From assembly GCA_907163375.1 (NCBI GenBank), contig CAJQUW010016871.1:62001-126000 (forward strand): DNA of 64,000 bases. Reading direction: 5' to 3'. Source of the DNA: Prostheceraeus crozeri (lineage: Eukaryota > Platyhelminthes > Polycladida > Euryleptidae). The position numbers and the translations under genes are program-made. Positions 23,623 through 33,590 of this stretch are shown here, piece by piece. The notes under the pieces were generated by a model. That model ran no database searches, had not been told where the DNA came from, and was given only the letters and a program-made list of their open reading frames with translations. Within the stretch, counting starts at the first letter, position 1; the number at the start of each line of letters is the position of its first letter.

Positions 23623-24764
23623 CCGGTGTTACGAGATTCAGTTTCTCTAGGTCTGAATTTCCGATAGGAAGTTGTAAGCCGTGTCTAAGATTCCCCCTGG
23701 GAAACTGAAACCCAGATATATTTTCCTAGTAGGAAACTGAATGTCGTAACATATACACGGTAACCAGTTTCTCTAGGTCTCAGTTGCACCATGACGTCAT
23801 GTAATATGCACGTCATGGCACGACGCTGCCATGCAATATCGTGGAGGTCAAATCATCGAACATGTATCAGCTTCTGTACGTAAATGAAGAATTGAATGAC
23901 CATGAATGCATTGTGATTCGGTATACGTCTAAAGAATCGCTGAAGATGGCTGAAATATCAGATCTGATGGTGCAGAACTATATTGTGAGCGGAGACTATC
24001 CAGAAAACATCAAAGAAGTGAAGAAAGGTAAAAGGCGGAACCGCTGTTGCCATGCGACTCGACCCAAGCAATGGACGCCCCTGAGACGCCCGATCTCACC
24101 CCCGCAAGTCTTCAAGCCACACTCGCTCAACGGGACTCGGCGAGGGCCTGCCTCTATCAAGACATGCTGCGGAGGATCAAGGCGTCCCAGGAGAAGATGG
24201 TGCGCTACCATCAACGAAGGAACGCCAACGCTGGACAGGAGTTCGCCGTCGGCGATGAAGTTCTCCTCCGCAACAAGCGTCGGGACGACAGAAAAGGAGG
24301 CAAGATGGAGACCACCTGGTATAACGACGTCTACCAAGTGACTCAGGTGCGAGGCCGAAGCACCTACAAGCTGAAGAACAAGTCTACACACACGTTTCTT
24401 CAAAAAACTGTGAATGGTATTCATTTGAACAGATACCACCGATAACTTTCTTTGTTCCATCTATCTATAAAGCCTAGTTGTTTGTCAAATATTGTTTTCA
24501 TCTTGTTCATGATTGATTCTTTTAGCAATAGGAAACAGAGACCATCATAGGAAAATAAGACGTCTGACATAGAAAGTAGAAGGTAGAAATATTAGGTAGG
24601 AAAATAATGACACGGGGAAGTTAAGACACACACTATTCACAGGAGTTTCTGTTTCCGACCGGAAAATGTAATCGTAGTCTCATTTTCTGATCGGAAAATG
24701 AAATCATACTTTCAGTGTCCGGTAGGAATCTTAAACAGAGGGAGAGCAAGAACTGTAACACCGG
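23623..24764. mobile_element. Possible element with CCGGTGTTAC ends carrying a Gypsy integrase fragment
   Basis: CCGGTGTTAC at 23623-23632 recurs inverted at 24755-24764. Purine/pyrimidine-rich boxes of the form (T/C)TTTCC(G/T)...GGAAA lie inside both ends. I found no target duplication, so the ends may be coincidental. Confidence 0.35.
24050..24445 (+). pseudogene. C-terminal domain of a Ty3/Gypsy-type integrase
   Basis: The 132-residue ORF contains MVRYHQRRNANAGQEFAVGD, then EVLLRNKRRDDRKGGKME and YKLKNKS. This series is typical of the C-terminal DNA/chromatin-binding (GPY/F-like) end of metaviral integrases. The catalytic DDE core is absent. Its first ATG-like start is arbitrary, because the ORF is simply what is left open. 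GC content (over 55%) is well above that of its surroundings, suggesting a different origin. A short preceding ORF from 23841 (LLYVNEELNDHECIVIRYTS) may belong to another repeat. Confidence 0.65.
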
Positions 24765-25149
24765 CGTCTTTTAAAAAAATTCATTATGAACTTCATTCAT
24801 TATGTTAACGCAAACAGCACTGAAAACGGTTGCCAACGACAACAATCCATTTCAACTTCCCATAATGAAAACTTGAACTGAAAACGCTTTCACCGATAGA
24901 CTCCCTTATCTATTTATATTTTCATCTGATTCATCATTTGGAATCTGAGGCCATAATCAACAGATCCAAGCAATATTGCCCCTCGATCAATGGATATTTG
25001 AAAAGCATGAAAAAAATACAAAAAGCATCAAAAAGATTCCAGACACTTTGAAGAAAATTCTTTCTTATGTATGTCAGTTCAGCCTGCTGATCTTAAGGAT
25101 GATATCGTTGCAAAACCATGTCAATTGATTTCGGTGGCACGAAATTTTT

Positions 25150-25960
25150 TCAGTCATTGGAAGCTTCGGTTTTGAACTGTTGCCGTTTCGACAGCGAATT
25201 CATGATGTTTTCAAAAGCTTCAAACAGGAATGGAACAATGTGCTTGTCGTCTCGAAATGTCTTCAAGAAAACCTCAAATTCTTTGGTTATCGTGACGAAA
25301 AGACACAATTTGGCCTTGAGCAGAGGATCATTTAGCATTTCCTTCATGTTCTTGTAGGACGACGAGTCATGTTGCTTCTTGATATTTCCGACATATGCTC
25401 GCAAGTTTGGCAATCGTTCGATGATCACTTCCGCAACTGTTACGTTCTCAACCCATCGAGTCGCACAATACTTGGGTGGTACGCGTGGGTCACTGCGATG
25501 TGTCAATAATACGCTCAACGAGACGGAATGTCTTTAAAAATTTTGTCTTAAAATTTGCACAACAGCTTCTCAGGAATTTCATCACCTCAATGTATTTGTC
25601 CCCAGGTCACAGCACCGTCAACGATGTGTACAGAGCAGCTTCCAATGTCCAAAATTTGATATCATCATGTTTACGGGATTCTTCAAGCAGACGATGTGTT
25701 GCGATATTGGCATTTGGACCATCCATTACCACCTGCAGGAGTTTAGAATTGTCCAGACCATCGACCCCTCCCTCAAGAGCTTTGTGCAACCCAGATGTAG
25801 CAGCATGTCCAAGAAAATTAGAAGTCAGTTTTCTTGTCATCGCCCTGTCTTCAATCCATTACCTACCGTGAACATCCATTTGTCCGCAATGCATTTGCAT
25901 GAGTCATGTAACATTTCATATTTTTGACTGTGTCATCTGAGTCCTAATCAGCCATGCACT
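25150..25960 (-). pseudogene. hAT-like transposase fragments
   Basis: Read leftward, 25840-25607 gives LTSNFLGHAATSGLHKAL and VVMDGPNANIATHRLLEE. 25518-25150 gives PPKYCATRWVENVTVAEV and LPNLRAYVGNIKKQ, then a helical region. The CATRW(V/I)EN box is typical of a divergent hAT/RNase H-type transposase family in animals. Several stops separate the pieces, and no dimerisation domain or ends are seen. The assignment rests on motif wording only. Confidence 0.5.
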
Positions 25961-26029
25961 GCATGCATATCAGCGCACCAGGCGTGGGAATGCTGAACCT
26001 ACTGAATAATCTCTACAGGCAACTCGCCT

Positions 26030-26345
26030 GTAGCGAGTCAGGGTTTCCGTCGGAACTGTTTACAACCGACTGAGAAGAGCCGGCTTCAGAAGGCGTCGCC
26101 CTTACGTCGCAATAGGTCCAAACAAGGCACACAAGAAGTCAAGAGAATCTTGCTGTATGAGAAACTATGTCTCTGGGGAGAGGCTTGGGATAGAACTTTT
26201 TCACAGACGAATCCAGGTTTACAAGACTATCTAATGACCGAAGAATAATGGTATGGAGGAAGAAGTCCCAGAGATTCCTGCAGCATAATATAAAATCTAC
26301 AATACAAGGAAATGGTGGATCTCGCGTTATACTGTAGGCTACGCT
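26030..26345 (+). pseudogene. Tc1-like transposase fragment
   Basis: Pieces in two frames read RRLRRAGFRRRRPYVAIG, the end of the second HTH, and NFFTDESRFTRLSNDRRIMV, the box with the first catalytic aspartate (TDESRF). Stops and frame changes are frequent. It is not the same family copy as at 2.3 kb. 26346-26912 beyond it holds nothing I recognise. Confidence 0.6.
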
Positions 26346-26918
26346 GTGCTTCTTCAAAGTCCATGTGTGTCTGTCATTGAAGGCAATATTTCTATTAACC
26401 TTTCTCTTCATTTCTACGAGCCGCACTTTAGACTAGCCCATCTTACATGGAAAATGCACTTTTCCAATATTAAAAATAAAGTTCAATTAAAGTTTGCAAT
26501 GAAAAATTTCGTTAATAAGTTTTTGTCAATTCTCACAGCGCCCATCTAAAGCAGGCCAAAGAAAGGACAACGCATAATCAATATATCAAATGAAAATTCA
26601 AATTGAATGACGGAGTAGGAAAAGAATAGTTGTGACGGAATTATACTGTTGACAGTTGGAAATTAGTGACAAAATAGATTTCTGAATTTCAGCACTGAAT
26701 GCATTAATTTCAGGTATCCTCTAAAGCACAATATTTCGCTCACACATTTTACGGTCTAAACGTTGGCAAAATTTCATTGTGAAAATTCAATTTCTACATC
26801 TTTGGTGGTTGGTTTAAAAATAAAATCTGATGTCATTATTTCATCACAGCAATAATACAACTTGGCAAGACCGCAAGTGAGAGTTTTTGATGTTTTGTTA
26901 TCAAATTAGTATCATAAT

Positions 26919-28072
26919 AGTAGTAACCCCATCCCAGACACAAGGACAGTGCGGTGCAGTGATGAGTCATCGATGAGTCATCATGCTGACTCAGCCCCCC
27001 CTCTGGCAGGAAGGTGAGAGAGGTGGCCAAGGATGTGTTGGGAGGAATGGGTCCGTGAGGAGAAAACTGTTCCCTACCCCCCCTCCCTCTGGAAGGAAGG
27101 AAGGAAGGAGTGATGAGGCAAGGGGTGGAATCTCGGAAGGATAGAGTGAGAAAAGGCGGGCTATGATGGTTTTGGGATGAGAAAGGCTAGAAATCCTCAT
27201 GAAGGAGGGTTCGGATGTGAAATTGGAGTTCAGATGTGGAATCTACGTGAAATTTTGGGTGGGGAAGGAAGGCAGGAGGAGATTTCCTGGGAGGCAAGGG
27301 GTGGAATCTCTGAAAACCGAAGAGTTGGAAAAAGGCGGGTTTGGTGGTTTTGGGATGAGAAAGTCCATTTTTCGGGAAGAAGGAGTGCTCGGATGGGAAA
27401 ACGGAGGCCAGATTCGGAATCTACGTGAAATGTTGGGTGAGGAAGGATGTTTCCAGCGACATCGGAGAGAAAAAATTTTGAGGACGTCCCCCCCCCCCCG
27501 GTCCCCCCCCCTGCCAAACTTCCAACTTTGGTTGTAGACATCGTAGAAAGTCGTGCAATAGCTCATTTGAAAGCTAAAAGTGAGAAAAATGCAGTGGAAA
27601 GCTCAGTTTGGTCCACTTTTCCTGGGTTTAGGGAGGAAAATGGCAGGAAGACGTCAGAGTTGAAAAAGTCAGGTGTTGGAGGTTTTGGGATGAGAAAGTC
27701 CATTTTTCGGTAGGAAGGAGTGCTCGGATGGGAAAATGGAGTGCAGATTCGGACGTTTTGGCCACTTTTGGGTCTAGGAACGACTTCCCAACTCAATCGG
27801 AGAGAAAAAGTTCTGACCTCCCCCCCTCCTGCCAAACTTTCAACTTTGGTGTTAGAGATCGTAGAAAGTCGTGCAATAGCTCATTTGAAAGCTGGGAGTG
27901 AGACAAATTCAGTGGAAAACATGGCTTGTTCGTATCTGCCTTCGTTTAGAGGTGAGACTTTACTGAAAATTTGGGACCTTGTTGAAAAACGACAGAGTTA
28001 GAATGTTTATGAAAATCGCTCTAGCGGGTGAAGCAAGCCTCGGACGGGAAAACAGAGACAAGATTTGGCATC
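26919..28072 (+). repeat. Left terminal inverted repeat of the Polinton-like element
   Basis: It matches the inverse of the right end nearly base for base until about 28070. The outer 80 bases hold three TGA(G/C)TCA sites (26963, 26974, 26987). Internal direct repeats occur, for example TTTTGGGATGAGAAAG at about 27170, 27350 and 27685, and TCGTGCAATAGCTCATTTGA at 27552 and 27865. A C-tract lies at 27489-27510. Small G-rich ORFs in it are mirrored in the other copy and look non-coding. Confidence 0.9.
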
Positions 28073-28133
28073 AGCGTGCCATGTTACACCTGTATGTCAT
28101 TCATGCTATGTCTCCGAAGTGAAAGGAAGAAAG

Positions 28134-28556
28134 ATGACAGAAGCAGTAAAGTTTACGAATGAATTTTGTTCACTACGTTTTCATCGACAAAGTCTTCGTG
28201 GTGTGATTAGGGACTACATAATCTCCTTTCATCATGAAAAGGCAGACTTGGAACTTGCTATCGCTAAAGGTTACTTCGTTTTCCAACAGCTCATGGACAG
28301 TTTGATGAATAAGGATGTGAAAGGACGATTAGTTGCAGAGATTGAATTTGAGAAAGTGACTGATGAACATGCAGGTAAACGTGTAGTGTTTCATTTTGCA
28401 TCCTATTCTGCAGAGACGATACATGATCCCAAAGATTTCTATCAGCGACACATGGCAAAAATTGCATCTCGACTAGATTCATTTCATGAGCATGGATCCA
28501 ACTTGCTCTTATGTCGCATAAAAAACATTCATATTCAACTCAATGTGCTAAACTAG
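28134..28556 (+). CDS. Small protein with the domain shared with the element's PolB (copy 1)
   Basis: This 140-residue protein starts at ATG 28134, right after the TIR; the frame opens earlier only via non-ATG codons. It contains LRFHRQSLRGVIRDYIISFH, then VKGRLVAEIEFEKVTDE, FHFASYSAETIHDPKDFYQR and a final IKNIHIQLNVL. The same order of blocks occurs in the proteins at 30786-31208 and 41240-41692 and in PolB residues about 208-340 (RLVRDYE..., FIIRIASCAADLIGDVNEW, VDIKINLLENL). I do not know its activity. Sharing with PolB suggests a role at the replication complex, for example binding DNA or the same partner. No membrane segment or cysteine motif is seen. Confidence 0.7.
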   Translation: MTEAVKFTNEFCSLRFHRQSLRGVIRDYIISFHHEKADLELAIAKGYFVFQQLMDSLMNKDVKGRLVAEIEFEKVTDEHAGKRVVFHFASYSAETIHDPKDFYQRHMAKIASRLDSFHEHGSNLLLCRIKNIHIQLNVLN

Positions 28557-28654
28557 ATTTGACTACAAGATTTGGGAAAAGCATTCATGAGTCAGTCGTC
28601 CGCGTGCCTCCTTTTCCCTGCAGCAACGAAGTCAGGGGAGAAACGGAGGTCTCT

Positions 28655-28820
28655 GATTGGCTCACATAGTGTCAAATGTGGATTCGCAGGAGACTATAAA
28701 AGCAGACGTCTCCCCATTTTCTCTTCATTTCATTCTCTTGACTCGGAAAGTGTGTGTGACTTGCTGAAGCCATTCTCCCCTCTCAACTTTGTCTGATCAA
28801 TCCTGTTTGCAAATTTACAA
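28655..28820 (+). promoter_or_regulatory. TATA promoter and leader exon
   Basis: A CCAAT-type box (GATTGG) lies near 28658, TATAAAAG at 28695-28702, then a pyrimidine-rich start region. A likely leader exon ends at ACAA|GTGAGT (donor GT at 28821). The same layout of GATTGG, TATAAAA and a short leader ending GTGAGTG recurs at 41.1 kb. Confidence 0.7.
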
Positions 28821-28894
28821 GTGAGTGTCATGACTGTCTGGCTTAAAAACCTTACCAGCATTTTAGAAGAGAGACGCAGGAGAGTGTGTGGCCG

Positions 28895-29062
28895 ATGATT
28901 GTACAAGCTTATTTTGTTGAGCCATCGCCACCACCGCCCCCACCACCTAGACGCTTTACGTTTAAGTCTTTTAGGGAATTGAAACGCAATTCGGGTCCTA
29001 AGCCCAAGACATTTAATTTACTGGACGATGACGAAGACTTAGACTTTGGTGATAAGCTTTAA
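28895..29062 (+). CDS. Small proline-rich acidic-tailed protein
   Basis: This 55-residue ORF lies after the leader exon and a possible acceptor (CATTTTAG, near 28868). It begins MIVQAYFVEPS, has seven consecutive prolines, a basic middle (RRFTFKSFRELKRNSG) and an acidic end (LLDDDEDLDFGDKL). Proline tract plus acidic tail resembles a short linear-motif or activation-type peptide, but that is only composition. It is the first ORF downstream of the TATA box. Part of it could instead be an exon of the next gene, although the joins I tried were out of frame. Confidence 0.45.
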   Translation: MIVQAYFVEPSPPPPPPPRRFTFKSFRELKRNSGPKPKTFNLLDDDEDLDFGDKL

Positions 29063-29185
29063 ATCATGTGAACGCTCCAAAAGGTCCTCTTAAGGGCCAC
29101 CTCATATGTCACTGCTAAGCTAACAATTTTCTTTTCTCTGATGATCATGAATGTACTTAGTGGTATTCTTTTGTTACAGACTGCC

Positions 29186-29869
29186 ATGGCCATGAATCCT
29201 ACTCCAACTGCTGCATCACTGAATCCTCAACATCTCGAGCTGTGGCATCCGAAAATTGAAAAGGTAATTCACGGTTATCCTACCTACAAACAACAAGTGC
29301 GCTACAACGGTGTTCGACTCCATCTTCAAACGCCGGCGGTATACTTACCAAAAGTGGATACGCAAGTAAATCGTTGCGGTCAAAACCTGAGTATCCCTAT
29401 TGATAATTGGTTGCGTCAGCAGCTTGACATTTTAGAAGACTTTGTGAGGCAAAAGGCTCTTATTCCTACTGAACTATTACAGTTGTGGCCAGAAAAGAAA
29501 ACTTCTTATTATAAACCATTGTATCGCGGCACTCGCTGCTATATTTTACAAAGCAAGTATTGTAAAGTCACTTCAGGAGTGACAGTTGAACAGTCAGGTG
29601 AAACAGGATTGTCATCGTTAGGTGCAGGCTTTTATTCCTTTCATACTGAGGCACCTGCTCTTTATGTGGGACCTCATCAATCTGACGGTAATTTGATTTC
29701 TCTCAATTTGCGCATTGCTCAAATTCATCATCAACCTGAGTTAACAGGACTTGATCACATTGAGAAAGTCATTGATTCTTGTGTCAAAGAGTGTCAAGAA
29801 CCTGTCACTAAACCTAAACGTCGTCGCACATCAAAGAAAGATGGTGCTACCACCAAAGAGAAATCTTAA
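29186..29869 (+). CDS. Unknown element protein A, intact copy
   Basis: I chose ATG 29186 because a good splice acceptor (TTCTTTTGTTACAG) ends at 29179. An in-frame ATG at 29141 exists but lies in what looks like intron. The protein is about 227 residues. Central blocks are IPIDNWLRQQLDILEDF and LGAGFYSFHTEAPALYVGPH, then DGNLISLNLRIAQI. It ends in a basic tail (KPKRRRTSKKDG) that could be a nuclear signal. A broken paralogue lies at 32904-33501. I do not recognise the family. The beta-strand-like GFYSF...YVGPH...SLNLRI pattern and basic tail would suit a DNA-binding protein, but that is a guess. Confidence 0.65.
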   Translation: MAMNPTPTAASLNPQHLELWHPKIEKVIHGYPTYKQQVRYNGVRLHLQTPAVYLPKVDTQVNRCGQNLSIPIDNWLRQQLDILEDFVRQKALIPTELLQLWPEKKTSYYKPLYRGTRCYILQSKYCKVTSGVTVEQSGETGLSSLGAGFYSFHTEAPALYVGPHQSDGNLISLNLRIAQIHHQPELTGLDHIEKVIDSCVKECQEPVTKPKRRRTSKKDGATTKEKS

Positions 29870-29877
29870 GTATTGTA

Positions 29878-30020
29878 ATCAGTTAGTATGTAGTGAATGT
29901 GGAAAATGCGGCCTTGCGCGTTATGTTCAAATAAAACATTGTCATCATGTTGTATGTATCTTTTGTTATGTAAAGGACAGACATCCTTGTAAAGTTCCTG
30001 CTCAATGTATTATTTTGTAA
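29878..30020 (+). CDS. Cys/His-rich zinc-binding exon or small protein
   Basis: In the frame ending at TGA/TAA 30020 the translation reads LVCSECGKCGLARYVQIKHC, then HHVVCIFCYVKDRHPC. Pairs CxxC...C..HxxxxCxxC could bind one or two zinc ions in a RING- or ribbon-like way. It lies between protein A and the exonuclease-like exon. Candidate donors GTATGT occur inside it, so it may be part of either transcript. I cannot fix its ends. Confidence 0.35.
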
Positions 30021-30042
30021 TGAAGTCTTTTTGATATTGTAG

Positions 30043-30609
30043 GTTGTCATCTTCATAGACAGTGAGGGAACACCAATGCAGGAATTGAGTGCTATTGCAA
30101 TGAGAGAAAGTGATCAAACTGTTGTTAGTGTATATCATAGATGTGCCTACTGTCCTCCACACAAAGACGAATGGTCACGACGTCATGTGCATGGACTTGA
30201 TCCTTCTATTTTGATTCATATTGGATTTGTAAATGAAACGTATTTGATAAGTGATTTCAAACAGTGGCTGTCAGGTTTTCATATTGTTAAAATATTAGGA
30301 AATGATTCTGAACGAGAAGCAACAACACTTCGGTTGCACATTCATAATTTATATTTACCATGTTGGGTAGATCGTGTAAGACAAGACTATCATATGCATT
30401 GTGATCAAAAGAAGTTTAGAGATGAAATGATTTTTGACATGGCAATATGTTTCGGTGAGAGGCATCACCTGTACAGACCACCATCTCATTGTAATACTAG
30501 AAATAAAGCTACCTACATTGCAAAACTGGCATTGCATCGCGGGCATTGTAGTCTCTATGACGTTTATGAACTGTATCTATATTATTGTCAACAGCATGGC
30601 TCTATGTAA
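30043..30609 (+). CDS. DEDDh 3'-5' exonuclease-like protein (main exon)
   Basis: The first conserved block, VVIFIDSEGTPMQELSAIAM, begins exactly at 30043, right after TTTTGATATTGTAG, whose TAG would be an in-frame stop. The block is upstream of the first ATG (30076), so an upstream exon must be spliced on. DSE fits Exo I (D-x-E), ILGNDSERE is a candidate Exo II, and HCSLYDVYEL fits Exo III of the DEDDh type (H-x4-D). DEDDh enzymes trim DNA or RNA 3' ends, and in a PolB element proofreading or end processing is plausible. An AATAAA at 30696-30701 follows. The fold is inferred from three short motifs only. Confidence 0.55.
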   Translation, partial: VVIFIDSEGTPMQELSAIAMRESDQTVVSVYHRCAYCPPHKDEWSRRHVHGLDPSILIHIGFVNETYLISDFKQWLSGFHIVKILGNDSEREATTLRLHIHNLYLPCWVDRVRQDYHMHCDQKKFRDEMIFDMAICFGERHHLYRPPSHCNTRNKATYIAKLALHRGHCSLYDVYELYLYYCQQHGSM

Positions 30610-30785
30610 AACATGTTTTTACTCCTTGTGAATGTGAATGAATGATGATCATTTTATGAAGTGTATTCTGTACTTGTGAATTTTGTCTGGTGTTGAATAA
30701 ACTGACAGTGGAACATGATTGTTATTTCTGTTTTATTCATAGTGGAAGTCATTGAAGCAATGTGAAATCTATAGTTACATCGTTT

Positions 30786-31208
30786 ATGATGGCGCATCGT
30801 ACCTTAAGTAACCACATGTGTCATTTGACACTTGATCAACGAGGATTTGATGGATTTTTACAAGATTGGAAACTTACATTTAAAATGAAGATGAATGATA
30901 TGAAAGTAGTGCTCACTGAAAGCCTTCCTCTCTTCAAAAGATTGATGGAGAGTTTACAACCTCAAGATGTAAAGGATAGACTCGTTGCTTATATAGAGTT
31001 GAAAGATTTGCAAAAACCACTTCGTTTTGGATCTTATTGCACAGAATGGATTACTCTTAGTGATCAATTTTATGGTCGTCATATGGAGAAAATTATGGAG
31101 AGAATAGAAGAGACGGTGGAAGGAAATGCATACGTTGTTAAACATATCATGATTCAACTGAGTGTGTTGACATCCACGACTTTGTTTGATCGTCAACACA
31201 TTGTGTAG
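30786..31208 (+). CDS. Small protein with the domain shared with PolB (copy 2)
   Basis: This 140-residue ORF starts at ATG 30786 (or 30789). Blocks: HLTLDQRGFDGFLQDWKLTF, DVKDRLVAYIELKDLQ, SDQFYGRHMEKIMERIEE and HIMIQLSVL. They align in order with the proteins at 28134 and 41240. An acceptor-like TTTATTCATAG lies about 45 bases upstream and AATAAA overlaps the end (31213-31218), so this is a compact complete transcript unit. Divergence between copies is large, so the family is old inside this element type. Function is unknown; see copy 1. Confidence 0.7.
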   Translation: MMAHRTLSNHMCHLTLDQRGFDGFLQDWKLTFKMKMNDMKVVLTESLPLFKRLMESLQPQDVKDRLVAYIELKDLQKPLRFGSYCTEWITLSDQFYGRHMEKIMERIEETVEGNAYVVKHIMIQLSVLTSTTLFDRQHIV

Positions 31209-31256
31209 ATGCAATAAAGATTTCTTTTCACTGAGTATTCTGTAATGGTGTATAGA

Positions 31257-32735
31257 GCAACATGAGTCATTGCGCTTTGTTAGATAAATGAATGCGTCTT
31301 TGTTCGAGAAAAGGGTCGTGTCACAACATGAGTAACTGCGCTTTGTGCATTACTATCAAGCTCTTTGTTAGATAAATGAATGCGTCTTTGTTCGAGAAAA
31401 GGGGCGTGTCACAACATGAGTCATTGTGCTTTGTGCATTACTATCAGGCTCTTTGTTAGATAAATGAATGCGTCTTTGTTCGAGAAAAGGGGCGTGTCAC
31501 AACATGAGTCATTGTGCTTTGTGCATTACTATCAGGCTCTTTGTTAGATAAATGAATGCGTCTTTGTTCGAGAAAAGGGGCGTGTCACAACAAGAGTCAT
31601 TGCGCTTTGTGCATTACTATCAGGCTCTTTGTTAGATAAATGAATGCGTCTTTGTTCGAGAAAAGGGGCGTGTCACAACATGAGTCATTGTGCTTTGTGC
31701 ATTACTATCAGGCTCTTTGTTAGATAAATGAATGCGTCTTTGTTCGCGAAAAGGGGCGTGTCACAACAAGAGTCATTGCGCTTTGTGCATTACTATCAGG
31801 CTCTTTGTTAGATAAATGAATGCGTCTTTGTTCGAGAAAAGGGGCGTGTCACAACATGAGTCATTGTGCTTTGTGCACTACTATCAGGCTCTTTGTTAGA
31901 TAAATGAATGCGTCTTTGTTCGAGAAAAGGGGCGTGTCACAACAAGAGTCATTGCGCTTTGTGCATTACTATCAGGCTCTTTGTTAGATAAATGAATGCG
32001 TCTTTGTTCGAGAAAAGGGGCGTGTCACAACAAGAGTCATTGCGCTTTGTGCATTACTATCAGGCTCTTTGTTAGATAAATGAATGCGTCTTTGTTCGAG
32101 AAAAGGGGCGTGTCACAACAAGAGTCATTGTGCTTTGTGCATTACTATCAGGCTCTTTGTTAGATAAATGAATGCGTCTTTGTTCGAGAAAAGGGGCGTG
32201 TCACAACATGAGTCATTGTGCTTTGTGCATTACTATCAGGCTCTTTGTTAGATAAATGAATGCGTCTTTGTTCGAGAAAAGGGGCGTGTCACAACATGAG
32301 TCATTGTGCTTTGTGCACTACTATCAGGCTCTTTGTTAGATAAATGAATGCGTCTTTGTTCGAGAAAAGGGGCGTGTCACAACAAGAGTCATTGCGCTTT
32401 GTGCATTACTATCAGGCTCTTTGTTAGATAAATGAATGCGTCTTTGTTCGAGAAAAGGGGCGTGTCACAACAAGAGTCATTGCGCTTTGTGCATTACTAT
32501 CAGGCTCTTTGTTAGATAAATGAATGCGTCTTTGTTCGAGAAAAGGGGCGTGTCACAACAAGAGTCATTGTGCTTTGTGCATTACTATCAGGCTCTTTGT
32601 TAGATAAATGAATGCGTCTTTGTTCGAGAAAAGGGGCGTGTCACAACATGAGTCATTGTGCTTTGTGCATTACTATCAGGCTCTTTGTTAGATAAATGAA
32701 TGCGTCTTTGTTCGAGAAAAGGGGCATGTCACTCA
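31257..32735. repeat. 88-bp satellite, about 17 copies
   Basis: CGTGTCACAACA and TTAGATAAATGAATGCGTC recur every 88 bases. The CGTGTCA box goes from 31317 to 32725 in exactly 16 steps of 88. Most units differ at only a few sites: ATGAGTCATTG versus AAGAGTCATTG, GCATTAC versus GCACTAC. The first unit is shorter. Variant units occur in blocks that repeat, which suggests growth by multi-unit duplication. About half the units carry the TGAGTCA motif. Confidence 0.95.
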
Positions 32736-32859
32736 AGTCTTTGTGAGGACTAGAGCGACTTTGTAAGAGGGAAGGTTTCCACCTACGCAGTCAAAAGTTC
32801 ATGTGCGATAACTGTTTGTCACATAACAAAGACAGGGAAAACGAGAAAAGGGAAACGTA

Positions 32860-32903
32860 TGTGATTGGAGCTAGGTCTGCTTATAAAACGGACGACTGAG
32901 CTC
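32860..32903 (+). promoter_or_regulatory. TATA promoter of the broken protein-A copy
   Basis: GTGATTGG (CCAAT-type, about 32862-32869) is followed by TATAAAA at 32882-32888. The ORF begins 16 bases further on. Spacing is like the promoters at 28.7 and 41.1 kb. Confidence 0.6.
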
Positions 32904-33501
32904 ATGGCAATCATTTCCGTCCTTGCGCTAACCATGCAGTTGCTCGAAGCCATCAACTCCTCTGCTCTCGCACTGGATACACTGAACTCCCTTACTTTAG
33001 CATCGGGTAAAAATGCTTTCAATCAAAAGATAACTCATCATGGAGAAGCCGTGACCATATAAACTCCAAGTCATCGGATGGCTTATCTAAAGGTCATGTC
33101 AACAAAGTATGGACTGGACGTATGTGTGCCGTTAGACTATTGGACACGGCTACAATTTAATACTCCTGAAACATTCCTGAAAGAAAATCTCACCATTCCC
33201 AAAGAAATTGTTCGACACAATGGGAAGCGGCCACAAGTTCCCATCATGGAAAGACGTTACATGTATGTGCATATGGATAGACACTGTCTCATCATCCATG
33301 AAAAGGAGGGCAGCAAATTCGACTTATGCAATTTTCAAACCACTCCCCATTTTGGGAAAAGGATTCTACTCCTTCGAAATTAAAATTCAAACCATCTACA
33401 TGGGTCCGCGCAGGGACGGAAGGTTGTTTACGTTGAATCCCTATCTTGTTTCCATCACCTTTAAAAATGATGTCCATGTTGATGATGATCAACTACAGTA
33501 A
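32904..33501 (+). pseudogene. Unknown element protein A, broken second copy
   Basis: The frame starts at ATG 32904 with a hydrophobic, signal-like start (MAIISVLALTMQLLEA). It reaches HHGEAVTI, hits TAA at 33060-33062 and continues in the same frame with MAYLKVM...VPLDYWTRLQF, matching IPIDNWLRQQL of the intact copy. Near 33300-33340 the frame shifts, after which LGKGFYSFEIKIQTIYMGP matches LGAGFYSFHTEAPALYVGP. Thus there is one stop and one frameshift. It lacks the basic C-terminal tail of the first copy. The TATA box is still in place. Confidence 0.7.
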
Positions 33502-33590
33502 CACTCTCCACACACTGAGAACGCACCATCGGTCTTTATGAGACCTCGGCCTAACGGCCACCGTATCAAGAAAGAAAATGTACACTCACC

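Noticed and set aside
24000-24460. 154-codon minus-strand ORF opposite the integrase fragment
   Set aside because: The plus strand carries the recognisable integrase C-terminal motifs; this is the antisense shadow of GC-rich sequence.
27177-28001. Several overlapping ORFs of 80-110 codons inside the left TIR and their mirror images at 45.0-46.0 kb
   Set aside because: They arise from G-rich strings lacking stops, overlap in many frames and contain C/G homopolymers whose lengths differ between the two TIR copies, breaking the frames.
28572-28796. 74-codon plus-strand ORF
   Set aside because: It spans the TATA box and the presumed transcription start, so it is promoter and leader sequence.
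31257-32735. CRISPR-like array
   Set aside because: The 88-bp units are head-to-tail without unique spacers; it is a satellite in a eukaryotic element.
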